A program made the position numbers and the translations under genes. Positions 43,182 to 55,780 of a stretch of 64,000 nt of DNA are shown piece after piece. Each line of letters opens with the position of its first letter. The stretch's first letter is position 1. This stretch comes from Trichobilharzia regenti (lineage: Eukaryota; Platyhelminthes; Trematoda; Strigeidida; Schistosomatidae). The notes beneath the pieces are model-generated. The model was not told the origin of the DNA. It was given only the letters and a program-made list of their open reading frames with translations, and did no database searches. The stretch spans positions 43,586,352-43,650,351 of the forward strand of contig OX235270.1 of the NCBI GenBank assembly GCA_944472135.2, in the 5' to 3' direction.

Positions 43182-43555
43182 TTATAAATAAAGAATTAAC
43201 ATCTAGGGAAAATTTCAATAAAGAAAAAATCCCCATTTAGACATTTAGAAAACAGAAAGATTGAGCGAAGAAATATTTACTTTTTGATTAGATCCTCATC
43301 TCTGGCTCTACTCTAATATATATAGCGTTTTTATTACAATACACAACAGTTTACCAATCAAGTGGCAATATGTGTTTGTTCACAATAATTAGTCAGCGTC
43401 AAAATGGGTTGATAATTGACGAAGAAAATCAATGCAGATTTAAAAGGTGGAAATGGATAGAATAAATTAATTTTACAAGGATAACACGTAAATTAAAGAT
43501 GAAGTGGTTAGAAAAAAATAAAATAAATAATTTAGACAAATATAATTTTATAGGT

Positions 43556-45302
43556 TTAGGGGGGGTGGGGTGACGCAGTCCTGTTTATCCATTCTTGTGA
43601 CGATGGCCACGGTAGGGAAAGTGGCTGTACAAATTTCTTCTGTACACATAGGCTTGGCTTCTTCAGATGAATGCCAATCGCCTCAGCCGTCTGTAGAAGA
43701 CGAACTCGCAAAGCAAAATTAAGATAAGTTGGAATGCGATAAATAATTTTAAATGCTGTATTAACATCAATCTTATGCTCAGTGTCAACGAGGTGGGCTA
43801 AAATAGAGCTACGAATAGATCTTTTTTGTCCCTTACTTAACCACGTTGGATGATGTTCGGAAATACGACGATGAACTTGCCTAATTGTACGCCCAATGTA
43901 GCTGGCTCCGCAGCTGCAGTCAAACTGGTAGATACACATAGAGGAGGCGAATTTAGGTAGTTTATCCTTATTTCTCGAACATAAAATAGGTGTGGTTGTA
44001 AAGAGACAACGTACCTCTGCTGCATAATAAGTTCTTTTAACTGCATTCTTCAGGCGCTGTGTTATTAATTCGCTGATGTTGTCACCGAGGAACTGCAATT
44101 TTATGAACATTGGTTTTTTCGGGACTGTGGCCATACTGACTCTCCTTGGAGCTGAATTTATATTTTTCTCAATGAATTTATCTGGATAGCCATTTTTCTA
44201 AGTAATTCTCTAATAATCTTAAGCTCCTCATTGAGGCAGTCGTCTGAACAGATTAACCTAGCTCTATGAACCAGACACTTCACGAGGTTACGTTTATATT
44301 TCAAAGGTACAAAACTCAAAAAATGAGTGTACTGACCTGTTGTTGTAGGCTTCCTATACACACTTCTTCTTAGTGTGCCATCTTCTCTCCTTACCATGAA
44401 GACGTCTAGGAATGAGATACTGTCATTACTTTCTTTCTCTATGGTAAAGTTTATTGCTGAATGTGCATCATTAAACTTGTCAAGGATGTTCATTGCATCA
44501 TTCTCATCTTTCATAACCACAAATGTATCATCCATATATCGACAGTAGAAATCCATGTCATTAATTACTCCTTTCAGTGGTCCATTCTCTAATTTAGCGA
44601 GGAAAAATCAGCTAGGATTGGACCTAATGGGGAACCCATAGCCACACCATCAATTTGTCTGTAATATTCCTTATTGAATAAGAAATGAACATTCATTGTA
44701 CATCTTAAAATAAGTTCCTTCAAGGTGGTTACAGAAATCCCGATATCTATGTTTCGTGTAGTAATCTCTTCACATATAAAATCCACTGTCTCCATTAACG
44801 GTACATTGGTGAACAAGGAGGATACATCAAAAGATATCATAAACTTGTCCCTCACATTAAGATCTCTTATTTTTTCAACAAATTCAAAACTGCCGTTTAC
44901 GCTATGTTTTACCACTTCATTATGCAGAGGCTTTAGGAGCTTCACTAGCCATTTCGCTGTTGCGTGATATGGGGAATTACACATGTCCAATACTGGTCGA
45001 AGTGGCAAACCGATTTTATGCACTTTTGATAGTCCATATAGTCTTGGCGTAACCATGCCAGTAGGCTTTAACGATTCATATAAACCGCCTATTATGCTAC
45101 TTTGTTGTTTAAGACTTTTTAGTGACTCAATTAGTTGTTCCTCAACTTTTTCTCTTGGATCAACGGAAGATGTAATTTTTTGAAATTTTCGATGATCACT
45201 GAGTATGGTTTTGTCCTTTATATCAACCTTATCAAGACAATCAATTAACTCAAAAGTATCTTTCAATGCAAACTTATGGAAGCTTCTTCTAATAGGCTCC
45301 AA
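43556..45302 (-). mobile_element. PLE1: nearly intact Penelope-like element (RT plus GIY-YIG)
   Basis: Minus strand, three abutting open pieces separated by only two frameshifts. 45302-44589: GGLYESLKPTGMVTPRLYGL, SKVHKIGLPLRPVLD, MISFDVSSLFTNVPL (motif A) and DGVAMGSPLGPILADF (motif B). 44556-44158: CRYMDDTFVV (motif C, both Asp kept), ISFLDVFMVR, RKPTTTGQYTHF. 44134-43556: CIYQFDCSCGASYIGRTIRQ...RISEH, the GIY-YIG nuclease, ending FVQPLSLPWP. These domains and their order define Penelope-like elements. The first shift lies in a T run at about 44605. The 5' part of the RT frame is shortened. Confidence 0.92.
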
Positions 45303-45670
45303 TATTTCTACTAGCCACTATGCAAGTTTGCGGGTTGGAGATCTGTACATTGACATTATGGGACGTAGAGGAATGTTAGGTTTATGGGCAGATCATACAT
45401 TTGTGGTAATTGTGACTACATGGGCTTTATTGAATTGAATTTCTCTCTGTTAATTGCATTCATATTTAACAGTTTTATTAGATTATTTGTCACCATATTT
45501 TGTACATTCTTCACATCTTCCATTTCCATAATGTCAATCTGCAGATCTCCAACCCACAAACTTGCACAGTGGAGCCTATTAGAAGAAGTTTCTGTAAGTT
45601 TGCATTGAAAAATACTTTTGAGTTAATTGATTGTCTTGATAACGTTGATATAAAGGACAAAACCATGTTT
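45303..45670 (+). repeat. Inverted 5' piece of PLE1
   Basis: The plus strand at about 45520-45667 reads LQISNPQTCTVEPIRRSFCK and FALKNTFELIDCLDNVDIKDKT. This is the same sequence as the start of PLE1 on the minus strand (45340-45210). The two lie head to head around about 45435. The copies differ at several bases, so this is not a fresh palindrome. Inverted leading segments are a known feature of Penelope-type insertions. Confidence 0.8.
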
Positions 45671-46109
45671 ACCGAAATGTGTTGTGCAAATACATTACAC
45701 GTTTCAAATAAACACTATGTCTCCTTATTGTATCGTTGAAATTCATAAAGGGAACTGATTGCTTTAAATTTCTCTAAAGACCTCAGCCTTGAACAGGTCT
45801 TAAAAGACATTTTTTGACTCTATACGTCAGTCATTAAAAGCTGCTAATGTATCAAAAAAAACTAATAATTCATATTTCATTGACTAAATGACACTACAGG
45901 CTCACAAAACTTTACTGTATTGTTTGTATTTTCACCGATTCCTCACTGAAACACGCCGATTTAAAAATGCGAATTTAATATTTGTACTTCTAAAGCTTTA
46001 GAAAAGGAAGCCCCCTGAGAAGGATTTTCTTCGATAAACTAACTGTTTTTTTTTTGATTTAATGTATATTCTTATTTACGATGTCAAAAAGACAGTGAAA
46101 GATTATTAT
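45671..46109. other. Nothing recognised
   Basis: AT-rich; no gene or repeat recognised. Confidence 0.4.
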
Positions 46110-46385
46110 TATTCCCATGGGCAGAAAGAAATGGAGATGGATTGGCCATACGCTGAGGAAACCATCAAGTGACATCACTAGACAAGCCCTCGAATGGAAC
46201 CCGAAAGGGAGGCGGCGAGTTGGTCGTCCAAGGGTGACTTGGAGGAGGTCATGCGAGGAGGAGATGAAAGCATGTGGACAGACCTGGAGCAGGGTGAAAA
46301 AGTTGTCAGAAAACCGAAGTCAATGGAGGTGCGCAGCTGAAGCCCTATGTTCCTCTAGGAACTAAAGGATACAATAATAATAATA
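46110..46385 (+). mobile_element. RTE-A LINE 3' end, least decayed tail
   Basis: Plus strand, open in one frame for 82 codons: [20 protein letters not shown], then LEWNPKGRRRVGRPRVTWRR, SCEEEMKACGQTWSRVKKLS and [13 protein letters not shown], stop. The 3' hairpin GTTCCTCTAGGAAC and (AATA)n-like tail follow. It serves as the reference for the RTE-A C-terminus; the 13- and 17-kb copies carry frameshifts relative to it. Confidence 0.9.
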
Positions 46386-46625
46386 ATGGGTTCAGAGTGG
46401 AACATAGGACTTCAGCAGCAAATCTCCATTTCTCTCTGTCCTCTGCTGACATCTTTGGCTGCTCCTATGATTAGCAGCCATAAGCGCTCTTATTTCTTCC
46501 ATTTCATCCTGGGACGTCTAACTCATTCCCCTTTCAGGTTCCACTCGGGGATCTGGGATGTCATGTTACTCAATTCTTCCCAACATGTGTCCAATCCATC
46601 TCAATTCTCTCAAACCGGAGAACAT
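46386..46625 (-). mobile_element. RTE 3' end, tail to tail with the previous copy
   Basis: Minus-strand 3' end of an RTE-A sister subfamily: complement of GGAACATAGGACTTCAGCAG, then CATTTCTCTCTGTCCTCTG, GGTTCCACTCGGGGATCTGG and CCAATCCATCTCAATTC. It directly abuts the tail of the plus-strand copy. Confidence 0.75.
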
Positions 46626-47172
46626 TGAAAATATCCACCTGCGTTATACAAATCTTTACATGCTTGGGAACTGTGTAAAAACACTTAAAAACATACTTGG
46701 GTTGAATTTCATTAAAAGTATACATCAAGACAAATGTCATAAAGTATTGCATAGACAACACAAAAATAGCAAATATGCAAATACGTGGTCTGGGTAGATG
46801 CTACTGGATTTCTAAGCAATTGATCACTACTACTTTTATTTGTGGTTCCATCACGGTTTCCCATAAAAGCAACCAAAAATACGAATGTTACCTATAATTC
46901 ATATGAATTCAGTGTGATTATTTTAACCGACAGTGTGGATATGGTAGGTAAGTGGGAGGCAGCAACATCTCTTTTTTTGGTTAAGAAGCTACTGATGCAG
47001 ACTCTAAATTTTCTAATAATGTGAACACTGTAATGAGACTTTGGCATAACAGATCCTTGTATGAATAATCTGACAGGACCAAAGTACTTTTCAGAGTTTA
47101 CATCTTTGGTTGGAATTTTTAAGTTAGAACTACAAAATTTCTAAGTGTTATTATTTACTTTGCAACTATATT

Positions 47173-47662
47173 ATTATTATTATTATTATATCCTTTAATT
47201 CCTAGAGGAACATGGGGCTTCAGCCGCGCGTCTCCATTCCCTTCGATTTTCTGCCAACTTTTTCATCCCGCTCCAAGTCTACCCACATGCTTTCATCTCC
47301 ACCTCACATGACCTCCTCCAAGTCACCCCGCCCCACCTTATCACTGACGACCAACTCGCCACTTCCCTTTTGGGTTCCATTCGAGCAATGGCTTGTCCAG
47401 TGATGTCACTTGATGGTTTCCTCAGCGTATGGCCAGCCAATCCATCTCGATTTCTTCCTGCCTATTTGTTGCACAATCGGTTCCTGCTGTGTTGGTTCGC
47501 TCATTGCCAAAGATCCCTGCCTGTTGCTGATCTTTTCTCGCCGGCCACCTGATCTTGAGTGGTATTGAGCGAAGACAACTAGCTGTTAATGAAGGTCTGA
47601 AGTTTGTTTGAGATGCTCTTTATGACGCGCTGGCCAAGTCTCTGATCCGTATAATAGCACTG
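47173..47662 (-). mobile_element. RTE-A LINE 3' end with target-site duplication
   Basis: Minus strand, (AAT)n tail at 47173-47190, hairpin, then the coding tail in broken frame. Flanked by ACTTTGCA(A/G)CTATATT at 47157-47172 and 47663-47678 (16 bp, one mismatch). Confidence 0.88.
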
Positions 47663-47689
47663 ACTTTGCAGCTATATTCATTCACAATT

Positions 47690-48600
47690 AAATTTGTTTA
47701 CAGTCTACTCTGTATTTTTACCAGTCAACAGAATAAATACAATTGCTTCACACAATTCCTAACAAGTAGATCATTGAACACTAAATCTTTAGTGTACAAA
47801 GCAATTATCAGTATTTGTCTATTGACTACCTACCTGTATCGATAAAAGTATGACAAATCAGATCTATATAAATTACTACACTACATATTGATCGATAGGT
47901 TACATACATGGCTGAATAATAGAAAACAGTAAATAAAGTGACAATTTTTTCGAATAACAAAGCCATGTGATTGTGAACTAAATCATTCAGTAAAGACTTC
48001 TGAAGTCAGTCTGAAATTTCAGACTTCTAAATTTCAATCAAAACACTGATAAAAAGATGTTAACATTGGAATTAGAGGCAATTAGTGAAACAAGCTACTG
48101 ACGGCAAGTTGGTATTAGTCTAAACAGCAATAAAAAGATGTTTAGGGAAACAGAATAATTAGGCGGATGGTTGATTGAAATAATGCATCAGTTTGAACTG
48201 TGACAAGTTCTACCAATTACAAAAAGAGAAAAATAGTAAAAAGAAAAGATTCGTATCATTATTATTTTATGGACATGTTTTGGTTTATCGAAGAAATTGC
48301 GAAGAAGTACCAATTACCCTTTATCAATATAAAGGTTGCATTATTAACTTCAGAAATGGTCATTTTGAGGGGTATTTAAGGCATAAAACGTCATAAAATA
48401 AAAGAGGAGACTACTACTACTACTACTTCAATATACTTTGTTACGTTGCGTTTTCAAAGCAGTGAATACAGATTGAAAACATATGAGAACTAGTCGCACG
48501 ATTAACTTCCTAGATCCATGTTTATTTACGGGTTTTCAGCCATATTAGTTACGTGAAGTCCACAACCAAAAGAATTGGTAGTCTGAAGTTTACATTTTTG
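47690..48600. other. Mostly unrecognised; one PH-like open frame
   Basis: No repeats recognised. The plus strand at 48193-48396 is open and reads KKKRFVSLLFYGHVLVYRRN, CEEVPITLYQYKGCIINF. Alternating hydrophobic strands and an RF-x-LL start loosely recall the first strands of a PH domain. This is weak, unaligned resemblance on the strand opposite to the ORP9-like gene. Confidence 0.25.
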
Positions 48601-48639
48601 AGTCACAGCTTTCATAGGTGGATATCAAACCGTGCAAAT

Positions 48640-49900
48640 CTTGTTACGAAAATACTTAACGAACTCTGTCTGTGTGGATTCAACATCAAACTTGGCACCG
48701 AAATGCAGCAGTTCAAGCTGCCACAAAGGTAGGCAAGAAGATAAGTGAAGAGAATCAATAGAGTTTGCCAGGTATAAGAGCGAAACAGAATGGGTAATGC
48801 TAGAAAGAAATATGCAAGATTAAAGAGACTGAATACATCTGCGCTGGCCATTCACAACGATTTTGAGCCATGTCACCTATTGTCTCCAGCCATTGATTCG
48901 TAGAGTCCCGAGGGCCCCAACGCGGAAGTCTGCATCTCCCTACCTGACTCACTTTAACTGTCAAAGATTTCATGGATTGATGCCATGTTTTTGTTTGGCC
49001 GCCACTTACTCTTCTCCAACCTGCACCTATATCAGCTAGTAATGCCCGTCGAGAGAGGCGATGGTTAGGCATGCGCACCACGTGACCTAGCCATCTCAGT
49101 CTATGTAACTTTATAGCCTCGTCGATTGATTTTCCCTGTTTGCCCAACACTCTACGCCTAACGTCAACATTACTTACCTTATTATACCACCTAACGTGAG
49201 AAACAGATCGCAGACATCTATGATCGAAAGCAGTCAACCTTTTCATGTCTTCAACTCGTATTGGCCATGTTTCAGAGCCATAGAGAAGGACGGAGCGAAC
49301 TGCTGAGCAGTACACACGTCTCTTGGTTGATAACCGGATGTCACGCCTACGCCAGAGATGGTGTAAGTTAGAGAAAGCAGCTTGAGCTTTTTGGATCCAT
49401 GCTGAGATTTCGTCTCCAATCAGTCCGTTGGTGCTAATACAACTTCCCAAATAGGTGAAGTGGTCAACATGTTCTATCACTTCACTCCCTATCACTAAGC
49501 TAGGAGTTGACGCAGTCCAGTCCAGTAGCAGCATCTTACATTTTACAGGGGCGAATCGCATTCCAAATATACGAAGATTGCTGCTCAAGGTGTTCAGAAG
49601 ACTCTGTATTTTGTCAGAATCCTCCCCTAACAGAACTATGTCATCTGCATATTCTAAGTCCATAAGACTATATATTCCCTGGTAACAAGTCGATTCCTAA
49701 GTCATTACGTTCAGTTAAGGGTGCTTCCATTAGCATATCAATGATGAAATTAAACAGGAATGGGGTTAGTTGACATCCCTGTCGGACACCACTGGTTGTT
49801 ATCAATTCAGATGGCAATTACCCATAAGCCCTTGCACGGTTACGTGAGTTTGAATAGAGTGCCTTGATTAGTGCAATGTGCTTTCCATTTTCTACTTAAC
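48640..49900 (-). mobile_element. RTE-B LINE, longest open tail (287 codons)
   Basis: Minus strand, open from 49663 to 48800: [120 protein letters not shown]. Upstream at 49860-49664 is RT motif B (GVRQGCQLTPFLFNFIIDML) in a shifted frame. The YADD box and the whole C-terminal tail are intact, making this the best-preserved RTE-B protein in the window. Truncated at the 5' end. Confidence 0.9.
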
Positions 49901-50820
49901 GAACCCCCACAATGAAAGGTTTTGAGAGTGAAATCTATGAGAAGGGAAAATTCTGATTATTTGAAAGTCGTAAATAATAATAAATTATCCGTAAAAAAAA
50001 CGGTTGGAGAGAAATCGGTGAAAATAGCATCAGTAAACAAGCAAACTGAGAGAAGGGGATGGGGTATTGAAGATAAGCCACATATCAACTACAACGTTTG
50101 TAAAATGATGGAAACTACAATCAGATTTTGACAGAAGCCTATACAACTCACCGTTGGAGTATGCTGTATCCCAATGACCAATATACAGAACCTCAGTAAG
50201 TAGTTCGAATAACCTACCTAGTTCTCAATTCGAATAAGGTATCTCAGGCGCATTTATCCGAGAACCTTATGGTTTTAGCGTTCGGCTAAGCTAGAGCCGA
50301 TGTTCAACTAAGCATGAAATCCTGTCATACAAACTACAGATATTTCTATACCTGTCCAAGAAGTTAAAATTGTCAGTGAACATATCACATAACAGTCATA
50401 TCCTCTAAAACATAAGGAAAAATGAAGATGGAATGAGCGGGAAATATATCTTTCTCATCTTAAAACAATGAAAATTAAGAACTAAGGCAATAATGGGACT
50501 GAGTAGCTAACTGCTTTTTGTAGTAATACGTTTACAAAAATACTAAAGTCTGTGTATTTATGCGTCCTGTAAGTAAAAATGTATCACAAACCTATGCATA
50601 GGAAGTTAGTAGTTTTCATTTATGTTAGAAGTTTACACCTGTGAATTTCGAAATATTCACTGCGATTTGGGCAGTTAAACAACATCATAGAATACACCAA
50701 TGATAAGTATGATTTTTTTTTTGGTGCGTTACGCAGTTGCATTACTGTTATGCTACAATTAGTAATAAGTCGACATCTCTGAATGAACCTATATTTCCAA
50801 ATGTATTCCTTGAAAACCAC
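49901..50820. other. Nothing recognised
   Basis: AT-rich; no gene or repeat recognised. Confidence 0.4.
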
Positions 50821-51455
50821 AATCTTGTCTGTCTGTTTTCAACATAGAACTCTGCACAAATGTGCGCCATATGTTCAAGTCGCCACACTCCCTCCTTGTA
50901 GCACACAAAGCAAGAGAAGAAAGTAGAAGAAATGCATAATAAAGACAGTAAACAGAAGTGTGAGACAAAGGAATAGTAATGACGAAGAACAATATAATTA
51001 TAGGTTTCCAGACCGTAGGTGTTACGAATTTTCTGGAATAATTTGAGCGCCGAGTCAGATTGATTCATTATAAATTATTTAAATTAATCCCAGAGTGTTA
51101 AGATTTGATTTTCTTAACACGCTGGGATTAATTTAAATAATTTATAATGAAGAACAATATAGTTTCATTGGAAATCATAAGTCACAAGGAGTGGATGCAT
51201 GTGCGCCAGCCATTGAGAACGATTTGGAGCCATGTCACCAATTGTCTCCAGCCACCGCCATGGTTTCTACCGTTCCTTACCTAGCACTCGACCGAAGCCT
51301 AACTTCAATATTGTTCACCTTATTATGCCACTTCACACGGGAGATAGAACGCAGGCACCTATCATCAAAGACAGCTAACCTTTTCATGTCTTCCACTCTC
51401 AATGGCCAGGTCTCACAGCCATAAAGGAGGACGGAGCGGATTGATGAGCAGTACA
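50821..51455 (-). mobile_element. RTE-B LINE 3' end carrying a small palindromic insertion
   Basis: Minus strand: end of the coding tail (LRVEDMKRL region near 51395) and 3' UTR to the CAGACAGACAAG tail. The 3' UTR is interrupted by the insertion at 50997-51148. A deletion removes the middle of the coding tail around 51265-51290. Confidence 0.85.
50984..51161. mobile_element. Small palindromic insertion with 13-bp target-site duplication
   Basis: GAAGAACAATATA occurs at 50984-50996 and 51149-51161. Other RTE-B copies have one such site, so the 152 bases between are an insertion. Its right half is a near-perfect hairpin: arms 51066-51102 and 51113-51149 (37 bases, one mismatch) around ATTTGATTTT. 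The ends read ATTATA...TATAAT. No coding potential. Confidence 0.85.
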
Positions 51456-52799
51456 CTCACAGTCCTAATATCGCCCATGCTTCATAACACATAAGAGCAT
51501 TTGGCAAATGGATTGAGAATGGATTATATCTAATTTGCAGATTATGTTGTTGTTCTATAATTACAGGTGTATTAGTGAATAGCAAACCGAGAATTGTTCT
51601 TCTTTTCTACAACAATACTCGCAACATACCGAAATATTGTTATCGATTGAAAATTTCTCTACAGTCATTTGCAATTGTCAAGCTATCGCGCCACTGTCAC
51701 TACTGTAACACAATAGTCGTTAACGTAGTTAATTGTGATCGATAGGCACACACGTACACATACACACACACGACGCACTATTGAACAGATATTAGTCAAA
51801 GCTAATGTAACAAACATAGGCACTAATTATTGCGCGACACTGTTTTAAAGAGCTCAATGAGAGTTAGAGAGAAAAGGATAACATCCACGGATAATTATAA
51901 TTTTTTTTAAACCAAGGCAAGCACTTGCAAATCATTTTTAATTAGCTGATTATCCAGTAAATCGGACATGTGATGCTTATTTAGTTACTTAGTTAATTCA
52001 ATATTTTAAAAAAACTGAAACAAAGACGACTAGGAGGAACATTTATAGATTGATACCCCATTTGAATTCCAAGATATAACTGAGGAACATGTGATCAATC
52101 TATAATTCCAAAAAATGAACATCATTCGATAGGTAAGTAGCCTTCATAACACAAATCAAAAAGTCACTATTGGATAACATGACTTTCATCACGATAACTG
52201 AAGCGTATTCACTTTACAGGTGATTAACTAGTTTTTTATAGACTACTAATAAAAACACATTTTATCAAATAAAACACGTAGTGAATGAAGGTAAATAGGT
52301 TGAAGAAAAGTGTTAACACCGTGACAAATATGTAAAGCGTAATGAACAAACATTGATTGAATCACCCCATTTGCTACAAACAACTCACTTGCATCCGTAA
52401 AGTGACAGCCCCCACAATCTCAGGTCTACATTCGTCTGACGATGGAAGATGGCTGACTAATTGCTAAAATTAGACAGGAAAAATTCATTTATGAATTAAT
52501 ATCACTGGCACTCAACAAATACAATCTCAAAGCAAAGCCGGAATACGGTAATGTATCCGTGTATAATATTGCAAAAAGCAAAAACCACATGATAAAGAAG
52601 GAGGTCAGTGGGCTTTTAAGCTGTTTTGTCAAAATTGCATTAACAAAATCTGAAGTTAACTTTTTGACAATTTGAGGTAGATAGGTATGAGTCGATCATA
52701 CTTTCGACAACGACCGTATAGGGCATCAAGAACTACAACATGCGACTACGCGTTTATGGATGATATCATATCAAATACCCAAATTTTGCAAGCCGTAAG
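51456..52799. other. Mostly unrecognised
   Basis: No gene recognised. A scrap at 52765-52797 (CCAAATTTTGCAAGCCG) resembles the SINE-B tail. Confidence 0.4.
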
Positions 52800-55780
52800 T
52801 ATATTCTTCACTTTCTAAACAAGGACCCTGATCTGTCAGTACCTCTTTGGTAGACCGTCATCTGCAACGATATGCCCAACTACTGCGTCAGTCACTGTTT
52901 TCGCGTACTGATCAGGGATTGCGATGGCGCCTATCCATCGCCTAGTGTGTGTTCCGTCATCACTAAGAAATACTGATTGCCAATAAATGTCTGAGGAAAC
53001 GGACCCATCACATCTACAGACTGCAAGTCATCTATTGCCGCAACTGAAATGACTGCAGAACGATCTCCTTTCAACTGGCACTGCGGACATCCAAGTAAAT
53101 ATTTCTCCAAATCTTCTCTCATACCTGGCCAGTACTTGCTTCGTCTCACAAGAGGTCGGTTGCTCTAGCTACTCCTGTATGTGCCAGCTGGTGTCATTTT
53201 TACATCATCGCATGGCATAGAGACCTTCATCATTCTCTCGTCAAGTCAAAGTTCCGTAGATGTCCAATTGTAATCGATCTTTCTGTCTGAGTAGCGTAGT
53301 CAGCTCCTTACTCGACGTAGGTTGATTCACTTTTGTTCCGTTAGTGATCTATTCAGGGTAGGGTCTTGTTCCACGGCATGCACTCGGTAAACAATCTCCA
53401 GTAACTCAGTTTCGTCTTCCGGTCTAGATAAAAGGTCTGACAAAAAGATTTCCTTGCCAGTGACATATGAGATCGTGAAGTTATAATCCTGCAGGCGCAA
53501 CATCCAGCATGACAATTCCCCATGTGGGTCTCTCGGCGTCCTCAGAAACTGTAGAGACTTGTGATCAGTTTCGATGTGAAACCGTTGGTCGAGTAAATAA
53601 GGTCTCTATTTGTGCACCGCCGATACTACTGCGAAACATTATTTCCCTATCGTTGAATACTTCTGCTCGGAGCGCGTTAAAACACGACTGGCATATTTAA
53701 CAACTTCTTTACTCTAAGTCCTGAGTCTATGCCGTAGTCACTTGCAACTTTGCACACCGTGAACTGTTTTCCACGTACAGTTAGTCTTGGCATCATTTTC
53801 TGGAGGTCTAGAAGTCGTTCAGTGCTGTCGAATATTTTTAACGAATCTTCCGACCAAACTTCGACTTACCTAATAGCCTGTATAAGGGACTACTATCTCG
53901 ATGAAGTTTTCCATAAATCGACTATGAAACGCTGCTCTCTCCGAAAAGTGCCTTTGCTTTTTCGTGGAATTCGGGGACATAATGGTACTTATCGTCAGGA
54001 TTTTCTCTAGTAACGGTTTCATCCCACCATTGCATACTTTATGACCCAAAGGATAACACTTATTTGGCTATCTGAGATTTTTTTTGTTGATATGCCGTCC
54101 GAACTCTTCAATGCATTTTAACATGACTTCAATACGGTTCACGTGGTCACTTTTATTTTGATTGTAGATGACGAGATCATTACCGTACACCTCCATATTC
54201 TTTAATTTTCTAAGTAACAACGTTATCAGTCGTCTGAAAGTAAACGGTGTACCTGCTAGTCTAAATGGCAAGTGTTTATAAACCGATACTGTTTCTGAAC
54301 GACGGATGCCGTCTTATCTCTGTCGCTCTGTTTTACTTGTATCTTCCAATGACCGGAGGTTGAGCACTGTAAACAAATTCGCGCTTTGCAGCCGATGCAA
54401 GCTCTCCAATACAATTGGCATGGCACTGTCTCAGCCCTGTCATGTTGATTAGCTGTCGCAAACTGACGCAGAAACTGTACTTTCCACTTGCTTTCTTCAC
54501 TGAGAGAACCGGAGAGTTGTGCAGACTGTCAGCTTCTTCAATAATATCATCCTGCCAAATTTCCCTCACTTGTCGTTCAACTTCGCCTTCTGAATGACAT
54601 AGGACTCTTCGCGTTTTGAATAGTGCCATTTCGCGACGGCTCAGTAGGATTTCATGCCTCAGCTTATCGTAATAACCGTAGGAGTCCCCATCTCCAGTGA
54701 ACAGGTGGTCATATTCTTTAACTAACACTGTAATGTTCAGTGCTTTCGATGCGTATATTACCGTTAAGTACCGCACCAACCGCTCGCAGAAAATCAGCGC
54801 CAAGTATTGTTAGCCGTAACTCGGGAAGAACAATGAGGGGGAACGTTACTTTACTTTGACCCGCTTGTGATGTTTAACACGTGTTTGAATTGTTAATAAT
54901 GAACAGTTTGAGACTGAAATAGATTCCTACTTATCAGTAAGGCTTCTGTCCCTGTATCTATAAGACAGGCTACCTGTTGGTCATTCACTCACAACTTAGA
55001 ATACATTGCCCGCACTCAATAGCCCCCATTACTTCTAGTCTTATTGGGAAAAGAAAACACATTATAACTCTCTGAAATTTTTCCCTCTCCTTCTTTTTGG
55101 GCAGTACCTCCTCCAGTGTCCTAGTTTGCTACATTCAAAACATTGGTCTTTCTTGATACTCATTCGTAGTGTCACTACTTTATGCTGCAAATCTGCAACT
55201 TTCTGTCCCCCTTCGTTCGATTTCAGTGGCTTTATTGCGACTACCGTTTACGTTTAACGGGTATCTGGTCACCTTTGCTAGGACACCGATGTCTATGAGT
55301 TGTGCAGCATTAACCAGTTGTAGTTGCTGAAAAACGTGGTTTGGAAAACACTCGATAAAATGGGGCATTGATAACTGCGGCTCCGACACTTCATCTAATG
55401 TGGGGAGTCCACAACGCAGTAGATTCGTCAGTTGCACCGCCAACATTAACGACTCTCTGTAGTTTGCAGCTTCGCGACGCGAAAATGCTGCGTCGCCAGC
55501 TGCCTGCTCGTCGGGCTGTCGAACTCTGCCACCAATCGTTCAACCAATACATTAATTTTCTCTTCACCACGTTGACCACTCCACACTGTCATATACCACC
55601 TTTGCCAGACCTATCAGCATGCCCAGCACAACCTGCTTCCCCGTCGGATCCTTGACGCCCACCAGCTCCGCAACAGAACTGAAATACCACAAGAAGCTCC
55701 TTATGTCTCCTCCCTCGAAAGCAGCTGGTCATGGGATCTTCATTCCCTGGAGGCAGCAACACCAATCATAAAGGCAGAAC
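52800..55780 (-). mobile_element. Ty3/Gypsy-type LTR retrotransposon, decayed internal region
   Basis: Minus strand, in Gypsy order from 5' to 3': gag (about 55770-55180), a perfect CCHC zinc knuckle CX2CX4HX4C at 55142-55101, a protease with LIDTGTEA (about 54950), RT (54803-54068), RNase H (region ending LSDLLSRPEDE, 53515-53327), and integrase with its zinc-binding part (KYWPGM...CPQCQ, 53149 down) and a DD core reaching LTDQG. Every domain has stops or shifts. The RT active site YxDD reads YGND, so the copy is dead. No LTRs were found at either end, and the integrase end is missing. Confidence 0.85.

Noticed and set aside
43540..43575. Telomere-like TTTAGGG next to PLE1
   Set aside because: A single unit beside a G run; not an array, so no evidence of telomeric attachment.
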